A stretch of 64,000 nt of DNA from Flavobacteriaceae bacterium (GCA_014075215.1 CP046177.1:2542501-2606500), one strand, 5' to 3'; shown: positions 52,405-62,025, counted from the stretch's first letter. Program-made: numbers and translations. The notes: generated by a model from the sequence alone, not told the origin.

Positions 52405-52912
52405 AAAAGAATGAAATTCTTATTCCAAAATAATATTATCCATATCAGTATTCGAAGAATCTCGATGATGCTCAAGATATTCTTGTACCATCTCATCAGT
52501 AATGTTTCCTGTACTCCAAACGCCATAACCAATAGCCCAAAAATGTCTACCCCAATAACGTTTACTCAATTCTGGATATTCTGCTTGAAGTCGTCGAGAT
52601 GTTCTTCCCTTCAAGCGTTTAACAATATCACTAATATTTTGAGACGGTCGGTATTCGATGTGAATATGTACGTGATCCTTGCTTATCACCCCTTTAAGAA
52701 TTCGTACACCCTCAGAATCGCAAACTTGTTTAACCAAATCTCGGCAACGTTTCTGAATGTCACCTTTGAGAACATGATAACGATATTTTGTAACCCAAAC
52801 TATGTGCGCAGTAAGCCAAGATACAGTATGTCCAAGTCGCATTTGTTCTTTCACAATTCAAAGATACAAAAGTGTGTAGCAACTGAAAGTCTTGCACTGA
52901 AAGTGCATAGTT
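52405..52912 (-). mobile_element. IS200/IS605-type element with TnpA only
   Basis: Each end has a 6-bp hairpin with a GAA loop: AAGAAT-GAA-ATTCTT (52407-52421) and TGCACT-GAA-AGTGCA (52893-52907). IS200-type elements carry such subterminal hairpins and no inverted repeats. Only tnpA is inside. The exact cleavage sites are not defined. The element lies between two convergent genes and supplies the stop of the gene at 52913. Confidence 0.75.
52420..52854 (-). CDS. tnpA: IS200-family Y1 transposase TnpA
   Basis: The 144-residue product is a single-domain HUH transposase: HIVWVTKYRYHVLKGDI at the N-terminus, the HxH metal site in KDHVHIHIEY and the catalytic Tyr in the C-terminal helix MVQEYLEHHRD. 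Length is normal for IS200 TnpA. It moves single-stranded DNA by recognising the two end hairpins. A REP-associated (RAYT) relative is less likely because hairpins flank it closely. Confidence 0.93.
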   Translation of the reverse strand: MKEQMRLGHTVSWLTAHIVWVTKYRYHVLKGDIQKRCRDLVKQVCDSEGVRILKGVISKDHVHIHIEYRPSQNISDIVKRLKGRTSRRLQAEYPELSKRYWGRHFWAIGYGVWSTGNITDEMVQEYLEHHRDSSNTDMDNIILE

Positions 52913-54391
52913 TCAACTAACGATTGAGACCAATGAATGAGGTAATCTGCAAAGCGGTTTTTGCATGATAAAAACCGGTTGATTTTGCCAGTCTGTTTTA
53001 TCTTTCGTATAATTTACTTTGGTCGCTCCGTATGGGTAGGCTACTATATCCAGTATTTTGAATAAATGATTTTCTATATATTCCTTTGAATATGCTCTAT
53101 GTCCGTTTCCAACCAACACATTATTTACGGCTACAGGAACTCCAATTACAGCAATGCCCTCGGTTACTAAAACATTAAAAATTTCATTCATCGTGTTAAG
53201 ATCTCCTTCCGGATCAATGGGATCTCCATACCTTCCCAGTCCATTGTGTTCAATACTGGAAAAAGAGCATACAATATCATATGTTTCCGGTGGAGGAAGT
53301 GGTTGTTTTAGCCGATCTAATACCTTAATATCCTTACCGTCATAGGAAATAGTTCCGTACTCTATTGTCAGTATTTCTTTTGCTTTGTATGCCAGAAGGA
53401 TACACTCAAGCCAGGGACTTACACTGCCAATAACCATTGTTTTTTTTCCTTCGACTTGAATTTTGTCAAATGCAGCGTAATGTTGAAGTACTGAACCGCG
53501 ATACCCTTCACAGCTATAATCATTTTTGCTCTTTGCCAATGCTCTTAATTCTTTCACCATTTCCTGAGTCCAAACTCTTTGGTATAAACCATACTCGTTT
53601 CGGGGCATATATTTACAACAAACCAAAGGTAGCTGTAAAGGGTGTATACCATAGCAGTCATCACACAAACTTTCAGCGTTTATCACTTCAAATTTTTTAT
53701 AGAATTGGTTTTTGAGTTGTCTGGGAAGATGATCTATACGAACAGGCACTTCTATTATATCTCCCTCTTTATAATCTATTGAACGGATACATGAAATTAT
53801 TTGTGCTTTCACTTTATCAAGTAGTTTCGCTGTCTTTTGTTGAAGTGATTTTTTCAGCAAAACAGGGTTTTTAAAAATCACCCGTGGTTGTATTGCAATG
53901 GCTCTTATACGGAAAAGTATGATTCGCAATCGTTGGTATTTTCTTGGGAAAACGTCAATTTCTGCTTCCAATTGTGAACAAACCGTCGTATCATGATAAT
54001 AAAAATGAGGTTTATCAACTTTTCCGGTTTGAATTTGAAAAGCATAAAGATCGATTCCTGTTTCTACAAAAACACGAAATTCAACTTTGTAGCCGATATA
54101 TGTACTACTGTCAAAATACAAAGTTGCTTTTTTGATTTTTGTATCTGTAAACTCCAAAAAACACTCTTCGGCTTTGATAAAATCAAATGTATTATCTTCT
54201 TTTCTTTTTGATAAATTGATATCGAATTTCCCGGCATATGTTCCTTTTTTATTTGTAGTTATATATGAAAGTTCAACGGCATAAGTCATTGCTTCCATGA
54301 TTTCAATATAGGGCCCGTAGACAAGAAAACCGGAAAACCCTTTGGATTTAACGCCTGTCAGACTGTTGGAGAAAGCTGTATCATGGGGCAT
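52913..54391 (-). CDS. DUF268 methyltransferase-like protein with N-terminal GPYI beta-sandwich (5'-truncated)
   Basis: The 492-residue frame begins in the middle of a domain. Residues ~20-130 (LVYGPYIEIMEAMTY, AGKFDINLSK, YIGYKVEFRVFVE) are homologous to residues ~160-262 of the product at 54754. Homology continues upstream of the ATG (EKLYFFCKDMPHD matching RNHIFHCDRLQHD), so the true 5' end was lost. The C-terminal ~220 residues are a DUF268 Rossmann methyltransferase-like domain (CSFSSIEHNGLGRYGDPIDP, then EGDLNTMNEI and GNGHRAYSKEYI). The last residues and stop overlap the IS200 end. Probably a sugar methyltransferase of the glycan cluster, now non-functional or N-truncated. Confidence 0.7.
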   Translation of the reverse strand: MPHDTAFSNSLTGVKSKGFSGFLVYGPYIEIMEAMTYAVELSYITTNKKGTYAGKFDINLSKRKEDNTFDFIKAEECFLEFTDTKIKKATLYFDSSTYIGYKVEFRVFVETGIDLYAFQIQTGKVDKPHFYYHDTTVCSQLEAEIDVFPRKYQRLRIILFRIRAIAIQPRVIFKNPVLLKKSLQQKTAKLLDKVKAQIISCIRSIDYKEGDIIEVPVRIDHLPRQLKNQFYKKFEVINAESLCDDCYGIHPLQLPLVCCKYMPRNEYGLYQRVWTQEMVKELRALAKSKNDYSCEGYRGSVLQHYAAFDKIQVEGKKTMVIGSVSPWLECILLAYKAKEILTIEYGTISYDGKDIKVLDRLKQPLPPPETYDIVCSFSSIEHNGLGRYGDPIDPEGDLNTMNEIFNVLVTEGIAVIGVPVAVNNVLVGNGHRAYSKEYIENHLFKILDIVAYPYGATKVNYTKDKTDWQNQPVFIMQKPLCRLPHSLVSIVS

Positions 54392-54604
54392 GTCTTTACA
54401 AAAAAAGTATAGTTTTTCATATCTGTATACCGACTTATTACCTCACTGCCGGACTGCATGAATCGGGCAGCCAAAGCCCTCAATTTTACATGTATAAAAA
54501 GTTTACTCTTTTTTAAAAACACTGTCCTGTTTTTTATAAAAATAATTGTTGATAATCTTTTTTAAAGAACTCGTTTCTTTTTTTACTTCAGGGGTTTTGA
54601 TATT

Positions 54605-54765
54605 GAACTCATTTAAACTTTTTCAATTTGCTAAAAAATGAGTGTTTTTAGCTCTGTTTTTATCTTTTTTTCCTTCCGTAGCGGCTGCTATGCAACTCAA
54701 AAAAGCTTTCAACATATCTAAAAACTTCTAATGTTCGCTTAAATCCAAAAAGTTTAAATGAGTTC
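54605..54765 (-). mobile_element. MITE-like element, copy 3
   Basis: 161 bp, inverted relative to copies 1 and 2, with terminal repeats GAACTCATTTAAACTTTTT on both sides and a 3-bp duplication ATT. It is inserted in the 3' end of the propeller/GPYI gene. Removing it with one ATT lets that frame continue as NNIKTPEVKKETSSLKK and on to a natural stop at 54503-54505. This proves mobility of the element. Confidence 0.88.
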
Positions 54766-55548
54766 ATTGTTTGTTTCTTTTGTCCTGATATGAAATGCAT
54801 TTAATTGATATCCTTTTTCTACCCTCACTCTAAATTCTGCTTTGTAGCCTATATAATCCCGGGTGTCAAATTGTAATGCGACACTTCTGATTTCTTTCTT
54901 TGTGGTTGTTAGATCACACGTATCGATCTCAACAAATATTACTTTGCCGTTTTTACCTTCTTTTGAAAGACATATATCAAACTCTCCTGCTTTTGCTCCC
55001 GTACTTTCCATGGTTAAATAAGAAAGTGTTACGGAAAGCTTCATGCTTTCTTTGATAGCTATATAAGGGCCATAGACCAGGGTTCCTTTACTTCCCGTAG
55101 ATTTTTTCCCATATTCATAAGAGAAGGGAATATCGTGCTGTAAGCGGTCGCAATGAAAAATATGGTTTCGTAAATTGGGTTTGTTTTCGATAAAAGCATC
55201 GGTATAGTTTGACAGGATTTTAGTTAAAGTCGGCAACTCGGGATAGGAGTTTTCCGTATCAATAACTAACAAGAGGTTTAAAAATTCCTGGGAGTGAAAC
55301 CACGTTGTCTCGGAGCAAGCCAGACCTAAAAAAATATTTTCCCCTTCTTTAAAAAAACAGGTAGGATCTATAATACCAAATCCTTTTTGACTGATCTGAT
55401 TGAAAAAATCTAAAAAATGAAAGGTAGGAGCCTGACCATTTTGATTGGCCCATAAAAAAGGCAGGTGCTTATATGGTTGCGCAGAAGCCCTGCCCATTCC
55501 TAACAATGTTTTTCCTTCTACAATAGCATTGGAACCTCCTCTAAACAT
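54754..55548 (-). pseudogene. Propeller and GPYI-domain part of a glycan-cluster protein, cut by a MITE
   Basis: The frame holds the end of a beta-propeller-like region (FRGGSNAIVEGKTLLGMGRA, GENIFLGLACSETTWF) and a C-terminal beta-sandwich (LVYGPYIAIKESMKL, AGEFDICLSK, YIGYKAEFRVRVEKG). The last four codons come from the MITE. Upstream, coding sequence resumes in another frame across 55549-55684 (YRLIPVDRVHTDFQLSAHYT, and before that FFIVHELSPFSIYEIDIK) with at least two frameshifts and one TGA, linking it to the next frame. One ancestral gene ran from about 56640, or from the FkbM gene, to 54503. Confidence 0.72.
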
Positions 55549-55684
55549 GGTATGATTGGTATAATGAGCAGAAAGTTGAAAATCAGTATGTACACGATCT
55601 ACAGGAATTAACCGATACGTTTTATATCTATTTCATAAATACTGAAAGGGCTTAGCTCATGTACTATAAAGAATCAACCTTCTT

Positions 55685-56638
55685 TTAGAAAAGGTCGCCG
55701 GTTTTCCCCCATTCAAATCCGTCATCTGCTTTTAAAGGATGTAACGAGTCGTCTTTTTCTACATATAAAAAAGCAGGGTGTTTGGCTTCTCCATAGCCGA
55801 TCACATAAGCATAAGCCCGGACGCCGTCACTTACCATTCTGGGATCGGCTCCCAAACCAATGTATTTTTTTTGAGTTCTTCTGAGACCTTGCGGAGTGAG
55901 TTCGTACTCACATTTGTATAGTCTGGCAATTTTAGATGCTTTTAACCTTCGTTTGTGAAAGGTTTCTATATACATTTCACCATGAAGAGAGATATATTTG
56001 CTTCCTACTTTGCAGAAAGCATAAAAGATGTCAAAAAGCTCGTTGTATGCTCCCCAATATGAATTTTTCCAAAGTACTTTTGCGGGAACATTTTTCAGTC
56101 GATCTATCATTTCCGCAACTGTCAGATGTTTTTTTTCATCTTTAGTATACGAACTTATTCCGTTTTCGATTTCCTCGATTTCCACCTGGATTCCCAGTGT
56201 TCTGGGATCATTCGAATGGAAGTGTTTCTTTGCAGAAAATGTCTTTTCCGTAAACACATAAACGGAAGTATATTCTTCTTGATGAAAAGTATACCGGCGT
56301 GAAACCGGTTTCCTGTCAAGGGTAATCTCCTCCGAATGATTATTGGAAAAGATCATTATCGTATTGGTTTTGTGAGGACCTGAGTTCTTAAAAGTAAGTT
56401 GTAATTTAACGGTTTTTTGATTTTTGACTTGAAGAAAAAAATCATGCCCGAAACACCAATTATCGGGAAAGTGAGATAACGAATTTATAATACCTGTACG
56501 ATCTTTTGTTTCCTTGGTTCCGGATCCATGATAACAAGTGTATGTATTTGTCATACAATAGGGCTGTATGTAATCTAAAAATCCGGAATCGTTAAAGCAC
56601 AGGAGATCTTCTACAAAATGTCCTGCCTCGCAAATCAC
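55685..56638 (-). pseudogene. N-terminal part of the same propeller-type glycan protein
   Basis: The 317-codon frame has a beta-rich first half (DNWCFGHDFFLQVKNQKTVK) and the start of a propeller with the motif GLGADPRMVSDGVRAYAYV, which recurs at 62100 as GNDPRVVSDGKKAYVV. It stops at GDLF, where one extra T would continue it as LKEG toward FFIVHELSPF. It overlaps the FkbM frame by 47 bp, where FkbM reads an Arg-rich tail (RGRTFCRRSPVL) that looks out of frame, while this frame reads VICEAGHFVEDLLCFND. FkbM and propeller may therefore once have been one polypeptide. Confidence 0.65.
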
Positions 56639-57371
56639 TGTAACTCTTTATTGGAATTAATGAGTGCGACAATCTTTCTATCAAAAAAAGGTATTCAAAT
56701 AAAGCATCGATTTCATCAAAAAGTGCTTTCCCTCTCTTTTCTACGGTCAATGTTCTCTCTTGTACATTTAACTCAATAAAAACTACAGGCCGGTGCTTTT
56801 CTATGGTTTTGCGGGCTCCTCTGAGTACGAATGTTTCCCAGCCTTCAACATCCACTTTCAGGATTTTGATAGCTATATTTGGGTTATTTTTTGCCAGGTA
56901 TGTATCCAGAGAAATGGTTGCTACTTTTTCGGTATGAGATGCATTTTTTACTTTTTCAGAACTCACAAAAGAGCCTCCCACATTATCGCCAAAAGGAACA
57001 TGGATCGTTTTTAATTGATTGTCAACATATCCTACAATTTGTCTCTCGGTAATAATGTTGATGAATTTATTTTTTTGTACGTTTTGGACCAGATGTTCGT
57101 ACATCACAGATAATGCTTCAAAGGCAATTACGATACCTTTGCTTTGAAGATGTGCTAATACTACAGTGATTATCCCCACATTTGCTCCGATATCGATAGC
57201 AACTTTGTCGGAGCTGTAGTATGTAGAAGCCAGTTCCATATATTTTGTGAGCCAGGGCTCGTATTTGCCGTCTTTCGGAACCAATGAATTCATGTTCATG
57301 TCGTCAGTGCCTAAAGAAAGCTGAAAACGCTTATTTTTGAAGCTAATTTTTCGGATATTTCTCTTATTCAA
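56592..57371 (-). CDS. FkbM-family methyltransferase
   Basis: The 259-residue product has the FkbM SAM-binding core: VAIDIGANVGIITVVLAHLQ near residue 58, VIAFEAL, DNVGGSFV, and KILKVDVEGWETFVLRGARK near residue 170, then VFIELNVQERT. Such enzymes O-methylate sugars, often as a chain-terminating cap of surface polysaccharide. It lies directly downstream of the ABC exporter pair, which fits. The last ~12 residues are probably a frameshifted tail (see the next frame). Confidence 0.85.
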   Translation of the reverse strand: MNKRNIRKISFKNKRFQLSLGTDDMNMNSLVPKDGKYEPWLTKYMELASTYYSSDKVAIDIGANVGIITVVLAHLQSKGIVIAFEALSVMYEHLVQNVQKNKFINIITERQIVGYVDNQLKTIHVPFGDNVGGSFVSSEKVKNASHTEKVATISLDTYLAKNNPNIAIKILKVDVEGWETFVLRGARKTIEKHRPVVFIELNVQERTLTVEKRGKALFDEIDALFEYLFLIERLSHSLIPIKSYSDLRGRTFCRRSPVL

Positions 57372-57386
57372 AATAGGTTTTGGTTT

Positions 57387-58100
57387 TTATTTCGTGATTT
57401 GTACAGGATCTTTTAGCATATATTCTAAATAGCTATCCACCACTTTATGACTGTTGTCTTGTTTGATAACTCTACCATGTTCTATCCAAATGACCCTGTC
57501 AGAGACATCTCTTACAAGGTTGGGATCGTGGGTGACCAAAACCACTGTTTGGTCAGAGTTCATTTTTTCTTTGATCAACTGTTCGGATTTTAATTGAAAA
57601 TCAATATCACCCACTCCTAAAATTTCATCAATTAACAAAATATCCGGTTCAAGGTGATAAGCAATGGAGAATCCCAATCTTGCCCTCATTCCCGAAGAGT
57701 ATGTAATGAGTGTATTGTGAACCGCATCACCAATACCTGACATTTCTATAATGGCATCCGTTTTTTTGATGATCTCTTTTTTGGAAAAACCATTAAAAAG
57801 ACCACTCAAAACAATATTCTGAATCCCGCTCAACTGCTCTGAGAACCCAAGTTCTATAGACAGTAAATTTATACTTTTACAGTTTCGTATGATGCTTGCC
57901 TCATCAGGCGTTATAATATCGGATAACAACCTCAGTAAGGTACTTTTACCGGCTCCGTTTCTACCAATAATTCCAAGTGTTTCTCCTTTGCGAACGTTAA
58001 AAGAAATACGGTCAAGTACGCTTTTCTTTTTTTTAGAAAAAAATACTTTCCCGGTTCTGTATGAGAAAGAAATGTCTTGTAATACCAGATGATGTTCCAT
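57387..58100 (-). CDS. Polysaccharide ABC exporter ATPase, Wzt/KpsT type
   Basis: The 237-residue product has Walker A GIIGRNGAGKSTLLRL (about 43-58), signature TYSSGMRARLGFSIAYHL, Walker B DILLIDEILGVGDIDFQ and the H-loop VTHDP. YSSGMRARLGF is diagnostic for Wzt/TagH/KpsT ATPases. It has no C-terminal glycan-binding domain. It lies 4 bp after the permease gene and exports lipid-linked glycan across the inner membrane. Confidence 0.93.
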   Translation of the reverse strand: MEHHLVLQDISFSYRTGKVFFSKKKKSVLDRISFNVRKGETLGIIGRNGAGKSTLLRLLSDIITPDEASIIRNCKSINLLSIELGFSEQLSGIQNIVLSGLFNGFSKKEIIKKTDAIIEMSGIGDAVHNTLITYSSGMRARLGFSIAYHLEPDILLIDEILGVGDIDFQLKSEQLIKEKMNSDQTVVLVTHDPNLVRDVSDRVIWIEHGRVIKQDNSHKVVDSYLEYMLKDPVQITK

Positions 58101-58104
58101 ATTA

Positions 58105-58836
58105 TTATCTGAAGAGTACTTTGGGTACTTCTTTGTCTAAGCGCCTGTGCGCAATAAATCCCAGTATACCAAAAAAAATGATAAATAGGAAAATATAAAG
58201 AATACTTTGCATATGAAGCGGTTTGTTATATATTAAAATATCTCGATACAGATTTATAAGCAGTGCAAAAGGGTTTAATAAAAAAATGTCCTGATAGGCT
58301 TCCGGCATCGTTTTAAAATCATAAAAAGTTCCGGAGCCAAACATGATAACTTGCAATAGCGTGGTGATGATGTGTTTTAGATCTAAAAAATAAGGGACAA
58401 TAATAGCTACCAGATACACAATCGATGCAATGAGCAAAAACTGGAGTAAAAGCAAGATAGGTAAGAACATCCACATAATATTGGGATATGATTCGCTTAC
58501 CAACAGAACAAGTATCAAAACAACCCAGACAAAAAGCTCTTTAACTGCATCCTGAATAATGGAAACTGTGGGAAAAAAATATTTGGGAATATAGGTATCT
58601 CTTATTATCTGCCTGCCCTTTATAATAGATTCCATTCCGTTGCTGACAGATTTGCTAAACCAAAACCAAGGGATAATGCCACAGAATAAGAAAGGAATAT
58701 AATCAGGTGTGTTGTTTCCTCCGGAGAATACCCCAAAAACTGCGTATAAAATAAAGAAATGCAGTGCCGGTTCCATAATCCACCACAAATAACTTAATGC
58801 GTATTTATGTACTTCGGCTTTTAAGTTAGACCTCAC
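58105..58836 (-). CDS. Polysaccharide ABC exporter permease, Wzm/KpsM type (start uncertain)
   Basis: The frame from the GTG at 58836 gives 243 residues with six membrane helices (ALHFFILYAVFGVF, VWVVLILVLLV, FLPILLLLQFLLIASIVYLV, SILYIFLFIIFFGILGF) and the IKGRQIIRDTYIPKYFFP and LLNPFALLINLYRDIL motifs of ABC2_membrane exporters. Family members start earlier: the codons before the GTG read NKPFTELVFYSV in frame, but the only ATG (58875-58877, overlapping the upstream stop as ATGA) is one base out of frame. An extra A in the A5 tract at 58868-58872 would join them as MIKNKPFTELVF. So either a homopolymer indel has hit the gene or it uses a late start. Confidence 0.8.
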   Translation of the reverse strand: MRSNLKAEVHKYALSYLWWIMEPALHFFILYAVFGVFSGGNNTPDYIPFLFCGIIPWFWFSKSVSNGMESIIKGRQIIRDTYIPKYFFPTVSIIQDAVKELFVWVVLILVLLVSESYPNIMWMFLPILLLLQFLLIASIVYLVAIIVPYFLDLKHIITTLLQVIMFGSGTFYDFKTMPEAYQDIFLLNPFALLINLYRDILIYNKPLHMQSILYIFLFIIFFGILGFIAHRRLDKEVPKVLFR

Positions 58837-58873
58837 ACTGTAGAAAACAAGTTCTGTAAATGGTTTGTTTTTA

Positions 58874-60015
58874 TCATCTCTTTAAGAATTTTAAAAATCG
58901 AAGCGCAAGATTATAGAACATGCTTGCTCTTATTTTTATGACTTTATCATTAAATAAACTCAAACATAGGAAAATAGCGGTAGCTATAAAATATAATCTG
59001 TGGTGTATCCTGTAGAGCCTCACCAATACATATCCTGCATTTTGTTCTATATCATTAGATTTTTGAGGGCTTTCGGCATCGTGAATTACACACATCATTT
59101 TTAAAACTTTGTCAGATTGTTTTTTCCAAACAGATGGTCCCGCTAACATATAATCCCGGGCATTTTGACCTATTTTTTTACCGGAACGGATGATTTCGAA
59201 AGCTTCTTTAATTTGTTGCTTTATCAAGTTTATATCTCTTGATTCAAAGTCAATTAAAAATCCGTTGTGGCCATGATAAATATATTGATCGTGTGTTGAG
59301 TTTCTGTTGGCAAATACGATACAACCTAAGCTCATCGCTTCTAAAAAAGCCATTCCAATCCCTTCGGACTCTCTTGGGGCCAGATAATATCTGGAAGAAG
59401 CAATTAGTTTTTTTAAATCTTCTTTATGATCAAACCTATGGATGTTGAGATAAAACCGTCCGGAATCCTGAAAACATCCTTATTCATATCATAGGCATCC
59501 TGTCTGTCGTGTACGTGAATTTTTTCTACATAAGGAGAAAAAACATCTGCAATGGTGGCTTCGGCTAACGAACTTTCCGGACGGCGAAGCCAATAAAAAA
59601 GAGTGTTCTTTTTTTTGTTCTCCTTATCAAATTCAGGTACTTCCGGATAGTAGTTAAGCTGATATGAAACAATGCCGATATCAATGCATATTTTGTGAAG
59701 TTTTTTAGAAAAATTGAAAAGATAGGTTTTGTCGAGTATTTTAAAATAACTTTTCGGAGCGGTTCCGCAACCGTCATACATGGGGAATACAACGACTCTC
59801 AACCCTTTTGAAATCAACCAAGGAGCCAGCTGTTCCATTTGCCATAATACAAAAACAGAGCGGGAGTGTATTTCAAATAGCGATCTGATATGTTGTAAGC
59901 TTACATTATCTGTAATGACATCTACAGTAAAAATTTTTTCAAAAAGATGCTTCATGAAGTTTACCGATCCCGAAACAATATGATCTTTATGACAAATTAA
60001 AATGATATGCTTCAT
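58874..60015 (-). pseudogene. Glycosyltransferase family 4-like, frameshifted
   Basis: The N-terminal frame starts at 60015 (MKHIILICHKDHIVSGSVNF) and runs to VFRIPDGFI; a one-base shift near 59450 continues it as YLNIHRFDHKEDLKKLIASS, then RYYLAPRESEGIGMAFLEAM, the GT4 donor-binding motif, to the stop at 58874. The two frames as they stand are 59413-60015 and 58874-59353. The product would be a cytoplasmic GT-B glycosyltransferase of about 380 residues. The start overlaps the previous gene's end by 29 bp. The shift is a single indel, so it could be recent. Confidence 0.8.
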
Positions 60016-60534
60016 CAAAACTGCGTTTGTAATTTGTAAAAGCTTTTTCCATTTTATTTCTTCTGTCATCAGGATTCATTGCCAGTATTTTTTCGAGACA
60101 TTGTAATACATCTTGTTTGGTCTCATATAGCCAACCGGAAGACCAGTTATTGATCTCTTCGGCAAAACCCGCTCCTTTTTTAGCTAGTACCGGAATTTTG
60201 TTTTCAATGGCTTCATAATGAATTCCGGATCCTCTAAAATGATAGACATTAGGATCATAAGGCAACAGGATTAAATCTGCCCGACTGTAAAGTGCTTCTA
60301 TCATTTGCCTGGATAAAACAGCTTCCGTCAACTCAATATTCGCCAATTGTTTTAATTTCTTCCTGTATTTTCCGTTATAGTATTTGTTTTGTTTTTTCAT
60401 ATCCTGAACCACTATTTTTACGGTTGGAAATTCAAATAAAATTTCTTTCGCCAAATGAAAAATATCGAAATATCCTTTATCTGCTCTGTTAGACCCCGGA
60501 AGTAAAATAGTAAATCCCTGTTCGGTATTTTTAC
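59987..60534 (-). pseudogene. Glycosyltransferase family 4-like, 5' end cut by ISAon1
   Basis: The frame is open from the IS edge (NTEQGFTILLPGSNRADKGY, FDIFHLAKEIL) to the stop at 59987. It shows a GT-B C-terminal half: MIEALYSRADLILLPYDPNV, YHFRGSGIHYEAIENKIPV. Across the element the frame resumes in 62048-62085 (EEKTRPKKRKRKN), confirming the insertion. Further upstream it meets a stop, so the 5' part is also decayed or frameshifted from the 62100 frame. Confidence 0.78.
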
Positions 60535-60698
60535 GGATCAGTCACAAAAGTTGTGTGTGAGTTCAGATGAAGATTAATTGTTAATTGAAGATTGAATGAA
60601 GTGTGTCTTTGCGAGTGAAACGAAGCAATTAGGGATCAGGGTCAAAAGTTTTGTGTGGATTGAATTAAAGTTTTGATCTTTGTAAAAAAAAACAGAGA

Positions 60699-61052
60699 TT
60701 GGAATTATCCTTAGACCTTTTAAAATTCATCTTACCTGAGATGCTCGTAGAACATTTTGATTTGGTAAGACACACTCATCGAAATGAGGAACTTCATTTG
60801 TATTTTGAAGAGCGTAATGTTGTTCCTAAAGAAGTCATAAATCCTAATGTAATTGCTCATGGTTTCCACAAAGAGATTACTATTGAAGACTTTCCTTTGC
60901 GTGGAAACACTGTGTATCTTCACGTAAGGCGACGTAGATGGTTAGATAAAGAGACTAGGCAAATCATTCAAAGAGATTGGAATCTAGTAGCTCAGGGAAC
61001 TCGCATGACAGGTGAGTTTGCTGCTTTTTTAAAAGAGATTAGTCGATACTGA
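60699..61052 (+). CDS. ISAon1 family transposase N-region protein
   Basis: The 117-residue product (TTG start) is the small first protein of ISAon1-type elements: LLKFILPEMLVEHFDLV, the basic VYLHVRRRRWLDKETRQIIQ and RMTGEFAAFLKEI are characteristic. It probably recognises the ends. Past its stop the sequence continues in the next frame as EKSDCKTIARIYGVN into the transposase, so the two may be joined by frameshifting. Confidence 0.85.
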   Translation: MELSLDLLKFILPEMLVEHFDLVRHTHRNEELHLYFEERNVVPKEVINPNVIAHGFHKEITIEDFPLRGNTVYLHVRRRRWLDKETRQIIQRDWNLVAQGTRMTGEFAAFLKEISRY

Positions 61053-61089
61053 GAAGAGTGATTGCAAAACCATTGCAAGAATCTATGGC

Positions 61090-62025
61090 GTGAATGGGAA
61101 GAAGTTCCAAAGGCAGTATCGAGATTATTTGAGTGAGTTTAAACAGTGGAAGGAAAAGTCTCATGCCAAAGAGTGGTTGATCTTCCCTGAGAATATAGGA
61201 ACTCGATTATCTATCGACGAAGTAGCCTTATCAAAAGGAGAACTCTACACCATCGTTACCAATAAAAAAGCTAAAGGAAAGAAAGGAAGTATTGTGGCGA
61301 TCATAGCTACTACCAAAGCAGAACCTATTATCAAACACCTATTTAAAATCTCATCTGCGAAAAGAAACAAGGTCAGAGAAATTACCCTAGATATGGCGAA
61401 CTCCATGAAGCTGATTGCCAAACGGTGTTTCCCCAAAGCCATACAAGTAACCGATAGATTCCATGTACAGAAACTAGCTCTAGAAGCACTTCAAGAAATT
61501 AGGATCAAACATCGATGGGAAGCCATAGATACAGAAAATGAACGGATCAAACTTGCCAAAACCAATAACAAAGAATATTACCCTGAAATATTAGAAAATG
61601 GAGATACCATAAAGCAACTCTTGGCTAGAAGCAGATACTTACTCTACAAAGCACCAAGTAATTGGACAGAAGATCAAAGAGTAAGAGCTAACATCCTCTT
61701 TAAAAGATATCCTGATATCAAAACAGCTTTTAAGCTCGTACAAGGACTTAGAAATATCTTCAACACAGCAAACTCAATACAAGTCGCTTATACAAAACTA
61801 GCGCATTGGTATAAAGATGTAGAACAAACAGCATACAAGGCTTTTAATACCATAGCAAACTCTATCAGGCTTAACTATAGATCAATATTGAATTACTTCA
61901 TTAATAGAAGTACTAATGCAGCGGCAGAATCTTTCAATGCCAAAATCAAAGCCTTTAGATTACAATTTAGAGGGGTCAAAAACACAGAATTCTTCCTCTA
62001 TAGATTAACTACAATTTTTGCATAA
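61090..62025 (+). CDS. ISAon1/ISL3-type DDE transposase
   Basis: The 311-residue product (GTG start) has an ISL3 DDE domain: first Asp in RLSIDEVALSKGELYTIV, second in QVTDRFHVQKLALEAL, and the C-terminal Glu in STNAAAESFNAKIKAFR. It is intact and ends 22 bp before the right IS end. Confidence 0.92.
   Translation: MNGKKFQRQYRDYLSEFKQWKEKSHAKEWLIFPENIGTRLSIDEVALSKGELYTIVTNKKAKGKKGSIVAIIATTKAEPIIKHLFKISSAKRNKVREITLDMANSMKLIAKRCFPKAIQVTDRFHVQKLALEALQEIRIKHRWEAIDTENERIKLAKTNNKEYYPEILENGDTIKQLLARSRYLLYKAPSNWTEDQRVRANILFKRYPDIKTAFKLVQGLRNIFNTANSIQVAYTKLAHWYKDVEQTAYKAFNTIANSIRLNYRSILNYFINRSTNAAAESFNAKIKAFRLQFRGVKNTEFFLYRLTTIFA

Noticed and set aside
52411..52920. 169-codon plus-strand frame over tnpA
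   Set aside because: Antisense of the IS200 transposase, which has clear HUH and Tyr motifs.
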